DNA of 64,000 nucleotides, taken from positions 62,001 through 126,000 of the forward strand of contig CAMWFQ010000012.1 in assembly GCA_947173495.1 (NCBI GenBank). The letters are read 5' to 3'. Within the stretch, counting starts at the first letter, position 1; each line of letters starts with the position of its first letter. The translations under genes and the position numbers were made by a program. Shown piece by piece: positions 36,649 through 44,698 of this stretch. The DNA is from an uncultured Lachnospiraceae bacterium (GTDB lineage: Bacteria; Bacillota; Clostridia; Lachnospirales; Lachnospiraceae). Below the pieces are notes generated by a model. That model worked only from the letters and a program-made list of their open reading frames with translations, was not told the origin of the DNA and did not search any database.

Positions 36649-38010
36649 TTAAATGCCCCCAAAATCCATATAAGCCGGAAGTAACACCAGAAACATGACA
36701 ACCAGTAACATCATCATCATCGGCAGAAGCAGCTTTGTCCCCGCCTCCTCCCCGGCCTTTCTGGCCATGCCTCTTCTGTCCTCCTGAGCGCTGTCCGCTT
36801 CTTCTGATAAAAGTACCAGAAGCTGATCATTTCCCTGCTTTAAATGTACGGAAAGCAAAAAGCTTAGTCTCCGATACCGCATCTCTCCACAGCGTCTGCC
36901 CCATTCCCGGTAAACCTGTTCCTCCATCACACCATTCTCCAGCTGAAAACATGCCATTTTCATTTCTTCGCCCAGATAATGTTTCTTCTTTTGAACCGGA
37001 TTGTCTGCATAGTCAGAAGCTATTCTGACAAACGCATTTTTCATGGTAAGGCCGGCTGACAGGTACATACGCAGCTTACTGACAAATCCCGGATAATCCA
37101 TAAGCAGCTGCCGTTCTCTTTTCTTACAGTTTCTTTCCAGATCATTTTCCATTTCTTTTCCCGCAAATAAACATCCGAAGAATGTAAGTATAAGCAGGAA
37201 AAAACTGCTGTTTATTCTGTTCTCCTCCCATATAATTTCATTTCCCAGCAGAGAGCCGGGCAGGAAAATCTGGTTTCTGCTTTTCTGTTCTGCATCTGCT
37301 TTCTCCAGAGCCTTCTCCAACTCCCGAAAAAATGTCTCCTCCTCATTCAGCTCTTCCGGAAGCAGGCGGATTTCGTATGTATAACTGGCACTTTCCTTTC
37401 CATCGTATACTCTGGCCGTCAGTTCAATCCTTTCTCCCTCTTCCGGAAGCTCGGTTAAATTTACATTTCCGTTTCTGTCCACCCTCTCACTGTTTGTGCT
37501 GCTCCATGTGAGGCGGAAGGGATACCCTTCCACAAAGGACATAAGGTTTAAATCTCCTGTCACATGATAAAGATCCTTGTTTTCCTTTTTGATCAGATCC
37601 GGCAGAAGCGTATCCAGCTTATTCAAAAGTGCCTCTTGCTCCTTCTCTGTAAGGCATCGCTCCTCCACCAGAAAGGGGATTTTTCTGCTCCAGTCTTCCG
37701 TACTTGCCCGTAATGTAATCTTATAGTCACCCTCTCCGCTCTCCCGTCTGACCAGCTGCCCGCCTTCCGCGAGCTGCCTATCCATCCCACTGCACAGATG
37801 AAGGACTGCGGCGAATGTTGCTCCGGCCGTTAAAATTACAATGATAGATTTCAGCCGTCTGATTTGAAAACAATCGTACATTTTTTCCGTATTATCCAGT
37901 GGATAGAGCAAAGAAAGCTCTTTCGCCAGTCTGGGATTTTTCTTTTTAAAAACAGCCGGCTTTAATTTTCTGTATATGCTCTCCGCCATCATTGAAAACG
38001 GATTTTGCAA
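36649..38010 (-). CDS. tadC: TadC-like type II/IV secretion membrane protein with a large insertion
   Basis: This 453-residue protein has the usual GspF/TadC C-terminal region (about 285-453: DYPGFVSKLRMYLSAGLTMKNAFVRI, then helix LLLPMMMMLLVVMFLVLLPAY). An N-terminal helix is at about 53-70. Between them is an extracytoplasmic insert of some 170 residues, part of which (YPFRLTWSSTNSERVDRNGNV) looks like an atrophied bacterial Ig-like domain. TadC forms the inner-membrane platform with TadB. The insert is longer than in standard TadC. Confidence 0.83.
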   Translation of the reverse strand: MQNPFSMMAESIYRKLKPAVFKKKNPRLAKELSLLYPLDNTEKMYDCFQIRRLKSIIVILTAGATFAAVLHLCSGMDRQLAEGGQLVRRESGEGDYKITLRASTEDWSRKIPFLVEERCLTEKEQEALLNKLDTLLPDLIKKENKDLYHVTGDLNLMSFVEGYPFRLTWSSTNSERVDRNGNVNLTELPEEGERIELTARVYDGKESASYTYEIRLLPEELNEEETFFRELEKALEKADAEQKSRNQIFLPGSLLGNEIIWEENRINSSFFLLILTFFGCLFAGKEMENDLERNCKKRERQLLMDYPGFVSKLRMYLSAGLTMKNAFVRIASDYADNPVQKKKHYLGEEMKMACFQLENGVMEEQVYREWGRRCGEMRYRRLSFLLSVHLKQGNDQLLVLLSEEADSAQEDRRGMARKAGEEAGTKLLLPMMMMLLVVMFLVLLPAYMDFGGI

Positions 38011-38034
38011 TTAAATTTCCTCCTTTCCAGTATC

Positions 38035-38802
38035 TTAAATTTCTATGGAAATAATTTGGATCGAAAGCCGGTAAGCTCCCAGATAGACGAGAAGACAAAA
38101 GCTCATAACCAGTATTCCCTGAACGGAATGGTAAAGTCCTTTGAAATAATCCGGCGTAGTAAAACTGATATACAACATGATGAAGAACGGCATCACATTC
38201 ATAATTTTCTGTTCCAGCCTCCTTGCGCTCAATAAGACTGTAATCTCCTTTTCGGTTTCGATTCTGCGAATAATGATATCCGCTGTTTTTTCCATGACAG
38301 AAGCCATATTTCCACTGCTTTCCCGGGCAATCTCGTACACCTGCGCAAACTCTCTGATCTCCGTAATTTCAATCCGCTTTCCTATCTGCTTCCACAATCT
38401 GGAAAAAGATATATTATTCTCCCTTCCTGTTTTCAGTTCACAGATCATGCGGCATATGCTGCTGTCTTTTCCATACAGAGCCTTCATATCCTGATAGCTT
38501 GCAATAAAAGCATTCTCTGCAGAAAACCCTGCCTTTTGACCGGTAGAAACCAACAGCATCAGTTCCTTGAACTGTTCCCTTGCAAGTTCTTTCTTTTTAC
38601 GAAGAAGCGTCTTTTTTTCTGTCTGATAATATAAAAATCCTATCCCTGACAGAGGAATCAGTGCCCAGGCAGACTGATAAAAGAAATAATCCAGAATCAG
38701 GACCACCAACAGGCTTTTCATGAGCAACATCCTTTGTTCAACGGATGAAAAGGATAGCAGAGCCTTCTCTTCATTTCTTTTCTTACCCAGATTCCTTTTC
38801 AT
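38035..38802 (-). CDS. tadB: TadB-like type II secretion system F-domain protein
   Basis: This 255-residue protein has two N-terminal helices near 25-55 and the F-domain segment REQFKELMLLVSTGQKAGFSAENAFIAS (about 75-102) followed by FAQVYEIARESSGNMASVMEKTADII. C-terminal helices follow (IMNVMPFFIMLYISFTTPDYF and GILVMSFCLLVYLGAY). It is the platform partner of TadC. It overlaps the cpaF 3' fragment by 20 bases, so in an intact locus it would be translated directly after the ATPase. Confidence 0.88.
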   Translation of the reverse strand: MKRNLGKKRNEEKALLSFSSVEQRMLLMKSLLVVLILDYFFYQSAWALIPLSGIGFLYYQTEKKTLLRKKKELAREQFKELMLLVSTGQKAGFSAENAFIASYQDMKALYGKDSSICRMICELKTGRENNISFSRLWKQIGKRIEITEIREFAQVYEIARESSGNMASVMEKTADIIIRRIETEKEITVLLSARRLEQKIMNVMPFFIMLYISFTTPDYFKGLYHSVQGILVMSFCLLVYLGAYRLSIQIISIEI

Positions 38803-39190
38803 ACCTCATCTCCCCCACCTTTTTCAGCTCCCCCTGAACTTTTTTGTTTTCCAAAACTGACCTTTGTTCAAACCGATATATCGTCTGCATGATAACTTCC
38901 CCCTCTACAAACCCTACAGGTTCCGCTATCTCCAGCACCTTTCGGCTGCCATCTTTCATCCTTCCCAGATGGATCATCAGGCCGAATCCGGATGCGATCT
39001 GCTTGCGGATGGCGGCAAGAGGCATCTCCATTCCCATTAACACCATAGTTTCCAAACGGCTTACCACATCACGGACACTGTTTGCGTGTACAGTGGTCAT
39101 GGCATTATGTCCCACGTTTACGCTTTGCAGCATATCCACTGCCTCCTTGCCGCGTACTTCTCCGACAATCAGACGGTCACCCCTCAGAAT
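38783..39190 (-). pseudogene. tadA: CpaF/TadA pilus ATPase, 3' part, interrupted by prophage insertion
   Basis: The reading frame runs from the left end up to about 39190 and encodes GDRLIVGEVRGKEAVDMLQSV (Walker B/Asp box region), GHNAMTTVHANSVRD (His box) and the C-terminal ATPase domain. The upstream half (N-terminal domain and Walker A) is missing: immediately beyond comes phage DNA. An ATG within the fragment (39139) lacks a good ribosome site. CpaF hexamers power Flp pilus assembly; a fragment without Walker A cannot. The missing 5' part is expected beyond the right edge of the window, on the far side of the prophage. Confidence 0.9.
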
Positions 39191-39200
39191 GAAACAGAGA
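39163..39200. other. att: Prophage-chromosome junction (attachment site end)
   Basis: Similarity to CpaF holds through LRGDRLIVGEVRG and is lost near 39190, so the crossover lies in this stretch. The matching sequence at the other end is outside the window, so the core cannot be delimited. Confidence 0.65.
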
Positions 39201-39205
39201 AAACA

Positions 39206-39230
39206 GAGGAGAGCCGGGCGGGCCCTCCTC
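39206..39230 (-). terminator. Terminator at the end of the phage late operon
   Basis: GAGGAG/CTCCTC arms with a GC-rich inner stem lie 8 bp after the SPOR gene stop, followed on the minus strand by a T-rich tract. It should stop late phage transcription before the cpaF fragment and tadB. Confidence 0.7.
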
Positions 39231-39237
39231 TTTCCCT

Positions 39238-39486
39238 TTACATTGACAGCCGGATCTTTTTGGCCGCCGCCTGCTCAATGAGCTGCTCTGCCTCTGCCCT
39301 GCTGCCACGCTCAGCAGATACCATGATATAGCCGGGCATATCCTTGGCCTGTTCCACCTTAAAATCCTTCATTCCCGCCTCTTCCAGGCGATCCTTCAGC
39401 TTCTTGGCATAATCTCCGCAAGCTGCCGGAAATGTGCCCGCAATCACCCGGATCGGGGCTTCCTTTGTGTTCTTTACCTCTGCCAT
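39238..39486 (-). CDS. SPOR-domain small protein in the phage lysis module
   Basis: This 82-residue protein is essentially one SPOR-like domain: IRVIAGTFPAACGDYAKKLKDRLEEAG, then GYIMVSAERGSRAEAEQLIEQA. SPOR domains bind peptidoglycan strands lacking stem peptides. There is no signal peptide or catalytic domain. It lies 13 bp after the endolysin gene with a good GGAGGG ribosome site, so it is the last gene of the late operon. It may help direct lysis enzymes, or act in the lysogen; both are inference. Confidence 0.7.
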   Translation of the reverse strand: MAEVKNTKEAPIRVIAGTFPAACGDYAKKLKDRLEEAGMKDFKVEQAKDMPGYIMVSAERGSRAEAEQLIEQAAAKKIRLSM

Positions 39487-39499
39487 CGTGTTTCCCTCC

Positions 39500-41140
39500 T
39501 TATGATTTTTTCAAATATTCACTACTGGAAAAGCCTTCTTTGCCATCATAGGCAATATAGAGCCATTTCACACCTTCCACCATGGTATAATAACCATAGT
39601 TCCGCACCGTTGCCCCCTTCGGGATCTCCGTGATGATGTTCTCTTTCTTCAGCACTCCCGGATGAGTTCTCATGTTCAAGTTGGTTGTGGTCTTATAGGC
39701 TCCGGCAATACCCTTTGCAAAACTCTTTGCCCCCACCGGCTTCAGGGAAGCATTGCCCGCTGTTTCACCGTTGGCCACATAGGTATAATATTGGCCCGCC
39801 GCATTGCTTGTGTAGGCATACCCGCAGGAAGCCCCCGGCCATACAATTTTATACCACCCATTGCTCAGAATCTCCAATACCTCCACAGAGGCTCCCTTGG
39901 TCACTCCTCCAATGGATGCGGATGCCGTACTGCTGCCGGTTCTCACATTCATATTGCTTTTGGCCGTTGCGCTGCCTATTCCCTTGCCTACATAGTTTTT
40001 ATTGCCTGCTACCGGTTTCGTGCTCTGAGAGGCTCCTGAGGCCGTTCCTGAGGCTTTTGAGCCCTTACTCAGTGCCATAACTACATGAGAGCTTTCCTTC
40101 AGGTAAATGCCGCCCCTCTTTGCGTATGCACTGGATCCGGTGTGGGCAGCATCCGTGTATGCCTTAAATTTGCCGGTTGCCAGGAGAATGCTTTTCATAT
40201 TACCGGTGTAGCCACTGGCGGCAATGCTCAGGCCTGCCAATATGTAACATGCAAGCACCAGGGAGCTGCAATCAAAATCACCCTTAGCCCCGGCCACCTT
40301 CCGGCCATTGTTCACAATCGCATTAAATCCCTTCCATCTGTTCGGCTGAGAATACCCAAAATTATCATTTTTGCATATCTCCTCCATAATTGTGGCGGCC
40401 CGGTTTGCCAGGCTATCATCCAGGCATTCCAGGTATACATTCCACGGCTTACTGTACCACTCCCGGATGCAGATCTCTTTTGTGGTCTGATCTCCCGGTG
40501 TCCTTCCCTGAATAGTGCCGTTTTCGTCAATACTTGCATGGCCAATCAATACAGCCATCTGATCACTCCTTTCCTCATAGCCCTTTACTGCCGCATATAC
40601 CGCATCCCTCCGGGCCATGTACTTACTGAATACTCTGTCACTTTTCGCTGAAGCATAAAGCGCATCCAACGTCTTTCCACTGGCCGCCTTGATAATCCGG
40701 GCAGAGGCACCGGCCCCGCCCTGGTTCTCAATATCGGCCATGAAAATAATAGCTGCCGGATCTGTTACTCCTAAATTTTTAATATGGGTACAGTATCCGG
40801 TAATATCTTTTAAGGCAAGCGCATCCTGGGCCCGCTTCCCTTCCGTAGTGCTGAGGGCAGCAGATAACCGGCCCGCCTCTTCCTCTGTGGCCTTCCTGGT
40901 GCCCCATGAGGTGCCTTTTGCCGTTATTTCCGCATAAAGGGCCGCCCCTAATATTTCCCGGCTTCTCCCGGCTCCCATGGCCTCACAAATCGCCCTCATA
41001 AGGCTCAGGGCCCTGCTGCCATGCCACTGGACTCTCCCAACCGATAAAGCCCCGTTATCGTTCTTATTTACCGATCCATAACCCCCTTCATGGGAAAAAA
41101 TGATCGGAGCCGCCCTCTCAGCAATTTCCTTCAGATTCAT
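39500..41140 (-). CDS. Phage endolysin: lysozyme-like domain, NlpC/P60-like peptidase, two SH3 domains
   Basis: This 546-residue protein has several modules. Residues 1-175 look like a lysozyme/chitosanase-like glycosidase (IIFSHEGGYGSVNKNDNG, SVGRVQWHGSRAL). Residues about 185-345 resemble an NlpC/P60-type peptidase with GDFDCSSLVLACYILAG (catalytic Cys) and ESSHVVMALS (His). After a Ser/Gly linker come two SH3b-type repeats (SNMNVRTGSSTASASIGGVTKGASVEVL near 385, TNLNMRTHPG near 480). It would cut both glycan and peptide bonds, with the SH3 domains binding the wall. It overlaps the upstream small membrane gene by 23 bases. Confidence 0.87.
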   Translation of the reverse strand: MNLKEIAERAAPIIFSHEGGYGSVNKNDNGALSVGRVQWHGSRALSLMRAICEAMGAGRSREILGAALYAEITAKGTSWGTRKATEEEAGRLSAALSTTEGKRAQDALALKDITGYCTHIKNLGVTDPAAIIFMADIENQGGAGASARIIKAASGKTLDALYASAKSDRVFSKYMARRDAVYAAVKGYEERSDQMAVLIGHASIDENGTIQGRTPGDQTTKEICIREWYSKPWNVYLECLDDSLANRAATIMEEICKNDNFGYSQPNRWKGFNAIVNNGRKVAGAKGDFDCSSLVLACYILAGLSIAASGYTGNMKSILLATGKFKAYTDAAHTGSSAYAKRGGIYLKESSHVVMALSKGSKASGTASGASQSTKPVAGNKNYVGKGIGSATAKSNMNVRTGSSTASASIGGVTKGASVEVLEILSNGWYKIVWPGASCGYAYTSNAAGQYYTYVANGETAGNASLKPVGAKSFAKGIAGAYKTTTNLNMRTHPGVLKKENIITEIPKGATVRNYGYYTMVEGVKWLYIAYDGKEGFSSSEYLKKS

Positions 41141-41429
41141 CCTCTTCCTCCTCTCCCGTTTTGCACAAATCCGGGTATTTCTCCGCTATCTTCCCATATA
41201 CCCACACCCCGATCAGCACCAGGGGGAGAAACGGCCACAGCACCGCCGCCAATAAGGAAATAGCGAAAAAGGAGCAGATGGCGATCAAGCCTTCTCCTGC
41301 TCCTTCCGGGTATTCCATGTATTTCTCTTCCTCACTCAACTCATTCCATGAGCTGCAAAACAGATATAATAAGGCCATGGCCAATATTACAGCCACAGCC
41401 ACATAAACAATAAGCAGCGCCTTCCACAC
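41118..41429 (-). CDS. Phage small membrane protein in lysis module
   Basis: This 103-residue protein has two hydrophobic segments (LLIVYVAVAVILAMALLYLFC at 4-24; IAICSFFAISLLAAVLWPFLPLVLIGVWVYG at about 51-80) and an acidic C-terminus (EEEEDESE). It lies between the holin and the endolysin, so it is a candidate second holin or antiholin. No family was recognised. Confidence 0.7.
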   Translation of the reverse strand: MWKALLIVYVAVAVILAMALLYLFCSSWNELSEEEKYMEYPEGAGEGLIAICSFFAISLLAAVLWPFLPLVLIGVWVYGKIAEKYPDLCKTGEEEEDESEGNC

Positions 41430-41431
41430 TT

Positions 41432-41749
41432 TTATGCCCCCTTACTGTTATTCATAGCAAACACAGCCGCCTCTATCAGGGTTTCAAGCTGAGCATCCGA
41501 AATAGAAATATTTTTAGCTGCAAGAATCTCTTTCAAAAACTCCGTAACAATGGCCTTTTTCTCGGCGCCGGATCCTGCCTCCTTATTCATCTGCTCTGCC
41601 GCCTCCACGGCCTTGGCCACCCACTTCATAACTCCGGTGAGCTTCATTTCCTCTGCCCACGTTTTGAGCAGCGGGATCCCGTACCTCATAATGAGTGTTA
41701 CTGCAATAATCACCACAAGCTCAATAACCTTTAATAAAATATTATCCAT
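41432..41749 (-). CDS. Phage holin (LLH-type)
   Basis: This 105-residue protein has one N-terminal transmembrane helix (VIELVVIIAVTLIMRYGIPLL, about 7-28) and a long helical tail KWVAKAVEAAEQMNKEAGSGAEKKAIVTEFL typical of the LLH holin family. Holins open the membrane so that the endolysin can reach the wall. It starts behind GGAGGC and precedes the lysis genes. Confidence 0.82.
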   Translation of the reverse strand: MDNILLKVIELVVIIAVTLIMRYGIPLLKTWAEEMKLTGVMKWVAKAVEAAEQMNKEAGSGAEKKAIVTEFLKEILAAKNISISDAQLETLIEAAVFAMNNSKGA

Positions 41750-41763
41750 AGAAATATGCCTCC

Positions 41764-42168
41764 TTATCCTTTTGCCGCCTCAGAGGGCCCTTCCTGGCTC
41801 TCTGAGCATGTTTCAGGGCCTCTCATTGCCATATCATGCACAATGCCGCCCTCCGTGTTTTCTTTGGTTGCTTTTGCCGCATAGGCACAGTATGAGATCG
41901 CTTCTCCTACCGTGGCCCCGATCAGGCTGTACAGCGCTGAGAGATCCGCAAAGTGCCACATTGCGGCCATAGAGTAAAGCTGCACCGCCGTACATGATAG
42001 GAAGATATAAGCCAGGGCCACCTTGGAAGCGTTTGGCGGCTTCTTTTTCGGCCAGTATTCCTCCCGCTTCTGTTTCAGCTCTTCCTCCAATAGCTTCCGC
42101 TCTCCCTGGATCTCAATCCTCCTCAGCTTCCGCTCATGCTCCCTGAGCTCTTCCCTGCTTAGCCTCAC
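41764..42168 (-). CDS. Phage membrane protein with helical N-terminus
   Basis: This 134-residue protein starts at GTG 42168, placed by GGGAGG nine bases upstream; an ATG six codons earlier has no ribosome site. Residues 1-45 are a very basic/acidic helix (EELREHERKLRRIEIQGERKLLEEE). Two hydrophobic helices follow (VALAYIFLSCTAVQLYSMAAMW; LYSLIGATVGEAISYCAYAA), then an acidic tail. The position next to the holin suggests a lysis accessory, but no family is recognised. Confidence 0.65.
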   Translation of the reverse strand: MRLSREELREHERKLRRIEIQGERKLLEEELKQKREEYWPKKKPPNASKVALAYIFLSCTAVQLYSMAAMWHFADLSALYSLIGATVGEAISYCAYAAKATKENTEGGIVHDMAMRGPETCSESQEGPSEAAKG

Positions 42169-42622
42169 CCGGCTCACCTCCCACATAAAAATCCTTTTCT
42201 TCCTGGCACTTATGGTAAATCTTCAGAATATACTCATATTCTGCTTCATATACACCGTTGGGATCATTCGTCACCTTCAGCAGCTCCTCATATTTCTCAT
42301 TCTGCTGTATGATATAATTAAATTCACCCTCAGAGTGCCTCTGCCCTCTTTGGCATTCGTTGTAAAAATTGAAAATCTCTGCTTTGATATTGTCGGCGGC
42401 ATCTATCGCCCTTTGTATTGCAAGCTCTTCCTGCCTTTTGGCAATTTCCTCCTGCTCCTTCCTCAGTTCCTTCATTTCTTCCTTCACACTGGCCATCATT
42501 TTGTTGCCGATCCACCCAAAAAGGCTGCTCCATGGATTGATCTTGATCTTGGATACCTCTATGAAGGTGCCCAGGAAGAGAGCCCCGCCTGAAATAGCCG
42601 CCACTATTTCTCCTATGCTCAC
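42134..42622 (-). CDS. Phage protein with N-terminal helix and coiled coil
   Basis: This 162-residue protein has a hydrophobic start (IGEIVAAISGGALFLGTFIEVS) and a coiled coil with repeated EEMKELRKEQEEIAKRQEEL at about 47-66. The C-terminal part is hydrophilic and helical. It resembles small phage proteins found near holins; a XhlA-like role is possible but unproven. It overlaps the next gene. Confidence 0.65.
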   Translation of the reverse strand: MSIGEIVAAISGGALFLGTFIEVSKIKINPWSSLFGWIGNKMMASVKEEMKELRKEQEEIAKRQEELAIQRAIDAADNIKAEIFNFYNECQRGQRHSEGEFNYIIQQNEKYEELLKVTNDPNGVYEAEYEYILKIYHKCQEEKDFYVGGEPGEAKQGRAQGA

Positions 42623-42834
42623 TCCTGCTCCTCTCCTTCCTCTTCATTTTCCGGCCCCTGCACTTTGCAGAAAACGCACCGGGAGCATGGCTCTTGGCTG
42701 TATGGTATGTAATAACTTTTACATTCCCCACAATTTCCATATTCTTTGCACTCCCGGCTGCACTCTTCCAGTGTCCTCCTGCAATATCCCAGGGCCCTAT
42801 GAGAGCACCTGAAATTATTCCGCTTCAGCTTCAT
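42619..42834 (-). CDS. Cysteine-rich small phage protein
   Basis: This 71-residue protein has cysteines arranged as C-x7-C-x6-C-x3-C-x5-CGEC and CSRCVFC, suggesting two zinc ribbons, and an acidic tail. It overlaps both neighbours by a few bases. No function is known. Confidence 0.6.
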   Translation of the reverse strand: MKLKRNNFRCSHRALGYCRRTLEECSRECKEYGNCGECKSYYIPYSQEPCSRCVFCKVQGPENEEEGEEQE

Positions 42835-43027
42835 CCATTTCCTTCAGCATGGCATTGAGCTCATTTTTCCTGGCGGCCATTCTGTCAGATTCAGCGATCT
42901 CCTCAGCGTATTCCTCCACCGTGGCCCGCCCCATTGCGATCTTGGTGCCTATGTAGTCCTTTTCTCTCATAAGCTGATCCAATCCTCTGATCTCTGCCTC
43001 AATCTGTTCTCTTGTCATTGCTTCCAT
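42815..43027 (-). CDS. Small helical phage protein downstream of the DGR reverse transcriptase
   Basis: This 70-residue, strongly charged helical protein (EQIEAEIRGLDQLMREKDYIG, SDRMAARKNELNAML) follows the reverse transcriptase gene by 15 bp and has the ribosome site AAGGAGAAAA. No family is recognised. It may be a DGR accessory or an unrelated phage gene. Confidence 0.6.
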   Translation of the reverse strand: MEAMTREQIEAEIRGLDQLMREKDYIGTKIAMGRATVEEYAEEIAESDRMAARKNELNAMLKEMDEAEAE

Positions 43028-43042
43028 GTTTTTTCTCCTTCC

Positions 43043-44257
43043 TTATACTGTTTTAGGGATATATGGGATGTACTCCCAATTTTCTATAAATAGCCGATTG
43101 AAAAGGGCATCCATATTCCTGATAGTGTGGTATGCGTCCTTTTTCCCGGCAAATCCCCGCCATGATTGATATGCCGCCCTGATCTGCTCATAGCTCATGT
43201 GGCCCTCAGCATTCAGCTTGGCAAATTTCTTCAGCTTCCTTCTTTCCCTTGTTACAGAATCCCGGCATATTCTTTTCACTACCTTCCCGGTATCCGTGAG
43301 CAGGAAATGTGTTTTTAAGAATGTGAAGCCCCTGCTGAGCTTCACAATTTTGGTTTTCTTATCATTGAGCCGTATTCCCAATGATTCATATATTTTTCGC
43401 ACCTCTTCCAGTATCTCCTTCAGGTATTCCTTATCAATGTGAATGATATATGAATCATCCATATACCTGGCATATGGCCGGATCCCTTTTTCGTCCTTCA
43501 CATAATGATCCACTTTATCAGGATAAGAAACGGCGCATATTTGGCAGACTTCACTCCCTAATCCCAGGCCACTGGCATACTCTTCACCGTACTCCATGGC
43601 CGCCTCTTTAAATTGTGCCATTTCCTTCATTTTCTCCTCAGCAAAGGCATCAATAAATTGCTCTGCAAGGTGAATGATCCTCTGATCCGTGAATTTGCTC
43701 CGGATCTGCTCCTTCATTTTGTCATGTGGGATACTTGCAAAATAATCTTTCAGATCTATTTGCAGGATATAGCCCTCATTTCCATATTTTGCATAATGCT
43801 CCTGCAAATGAAGCGTGATCCGGTCAATGGCATGGCTGATTCCCATACCCTTCCTGGATGCTCCGTTGTCATATATCAGACTATTGGAGAGCACCGGCAT
43901 GAGTGCATTTTGTGAGAGGCTCTTCTGAGGCACACGCTCAGAGAAATGCACACTCTGAATATGCCTCAGCTTTCCCCTCTCCACCAAATCAAAGGCAATG
44001 AATCCCTTTCGGACATCCTCGCCATTGATCAGTGCATTATGAGTTTTACAAAGGTTTCTGCTCAGCTCGGATCTGTACCGCTGCACACTGGCTTTCCACC
44101 CCACTCCCTTCCTGGCATCCTTGTATGCCTGGTAAAGTGAGTTATAATCTGCCACCCGTTCAAAATTATCATATTCGGATAGCCTCTCCCTCCGGTGTGC
44201 CTCCCTGGCCTCTCTCCTTCGCTGAGCTCTGCCCGCTCTTCTTTCTTCACTTGTCAT
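43043..44257 (-). CDS. DGR reverse transcriptase
   Basis: This 404-residue reverse transcriptase has motif A ILQIDLKDYFASIPHDKM (Asp168), LGLGSEVCQICA in the motif-4 position (231-242) and the catalytic YMDD box (265-268). Conserved thumb-type segments RLNDKKTKIVKLSRGFTFLKTHFLLT follow. It lacks maturase, endonuclease or helicase domains, so it is not a group II intron enzyme. Its gene lies downstream of the template repeat and is preceded by target and avd-like genes, the standard DGR arrangement. The enzyme should copy the template RNA with errors at adenines and return the cDNA to the variable repeat. The proposed start lacks a good ribosome site, so a few residues of uncertainty remain. 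Confidence 0.94.
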   Translation of the reverse strand: MTSEERRAGRAQRRREAREAHRRERLSEYDNFERVADYNSLYQAYKDARKGVGWKASVQRYRSELSRNLCKTHNALINGEDVRKGFIAFDLVERGKLRHIQSVHFSERVPQKSLSQNALMPVLSNSLIYDNGASRKGMGISHAIDRITLHLQEHYAKYGNEGYILQIDLKDYFASIPHDKMKEQIRSKFTDQRIIHLAEQFIDAFAEEKMKEMAQFKEAAMEYGEEYASGLGLGSEVCQICAVSYPDKVDHYVKDEKGIRPYARYMDDSYIIHIDKEYLKEILEEVRKIYESLGIRLNDKKTKIVKLSRGFTFLKTHFLLTDTGKVVKRICRDSVTRERRKLKKFAKLNAEGHMSYEQIRAAYQSWRGFAGKKDAYHTIRNMDALFNRLFIENWEYIPYIPKTV

Positions 44258-44542
44258 ATAAAATTGTGCCCATCTCCTCCTTGTACGGTATTTGTGCCCC
44301 TAACCGCATAATGGTATGGGTATGAAATGCACCTCTGCACCTTCTTTTCAGCTCCCTTCCGATTTCTGCACCATGCAAGCAGCGTACACCCACCCAAAAC
44401 AAGCAAAAACCACCTCTCTGAGCACATGAGAGGCGGCAAGGTCATTTACACTTTTTTCAAAGTGACGGTCATCCACTCCTTCCTCTACCTGATACAGATT
44501 TCTGCCTTTTACAGCGTACTTTGTCGGATCGTTTGTGGTAGT

Positions 44543-44666
44543 GAATCAGACGGGCACCCGATTAGCGTTGGAGCAACTGTTGTTGTTGGCATTGCCATTG
44601 TTGTTGACATTGCAGGCATTGGTAGAATTGCCCGCACACACAGACAGCAGCCACCAGGTGGCCCGG
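44543..44666 (-). repeat. TR: DGR template repeat (TR)
   Basis: This 124-bp non-coding repeat aligns without gaps to the VR (offset 642 bp). On the minus strand it contains 12 AAT/AAC codons in the VR frame and a TGA where the target has TGC, so it cannot encode the protein. It lies between the avd-like and reverse transcriptase genes and would be transcribed as template RNA. The gap 44258-44698 holds the TR plus flanking RNA; I see no gene there. Confidence 0.95.
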
Positions 44667-44698
44667 TGCGAAAAATACAGCGGATAACCGATATTTCA

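Noticed and set aside
43043-44257. Group II intron, retron or abortive-infection reverse transcriptase
   Set aside because: No intron RNA ends or maturase domain, no retron ncRNA arrangement; the adjacent TR/VR pair and Avd-like gene identify a DGR.
44254-44445. 63-codon frame between TR and the reverse transcriptase gene
   Set aside because: It lies in the expected template RNA flank, has no ribosome site and no recognisable features beyond a chance hydrophobic stretch.
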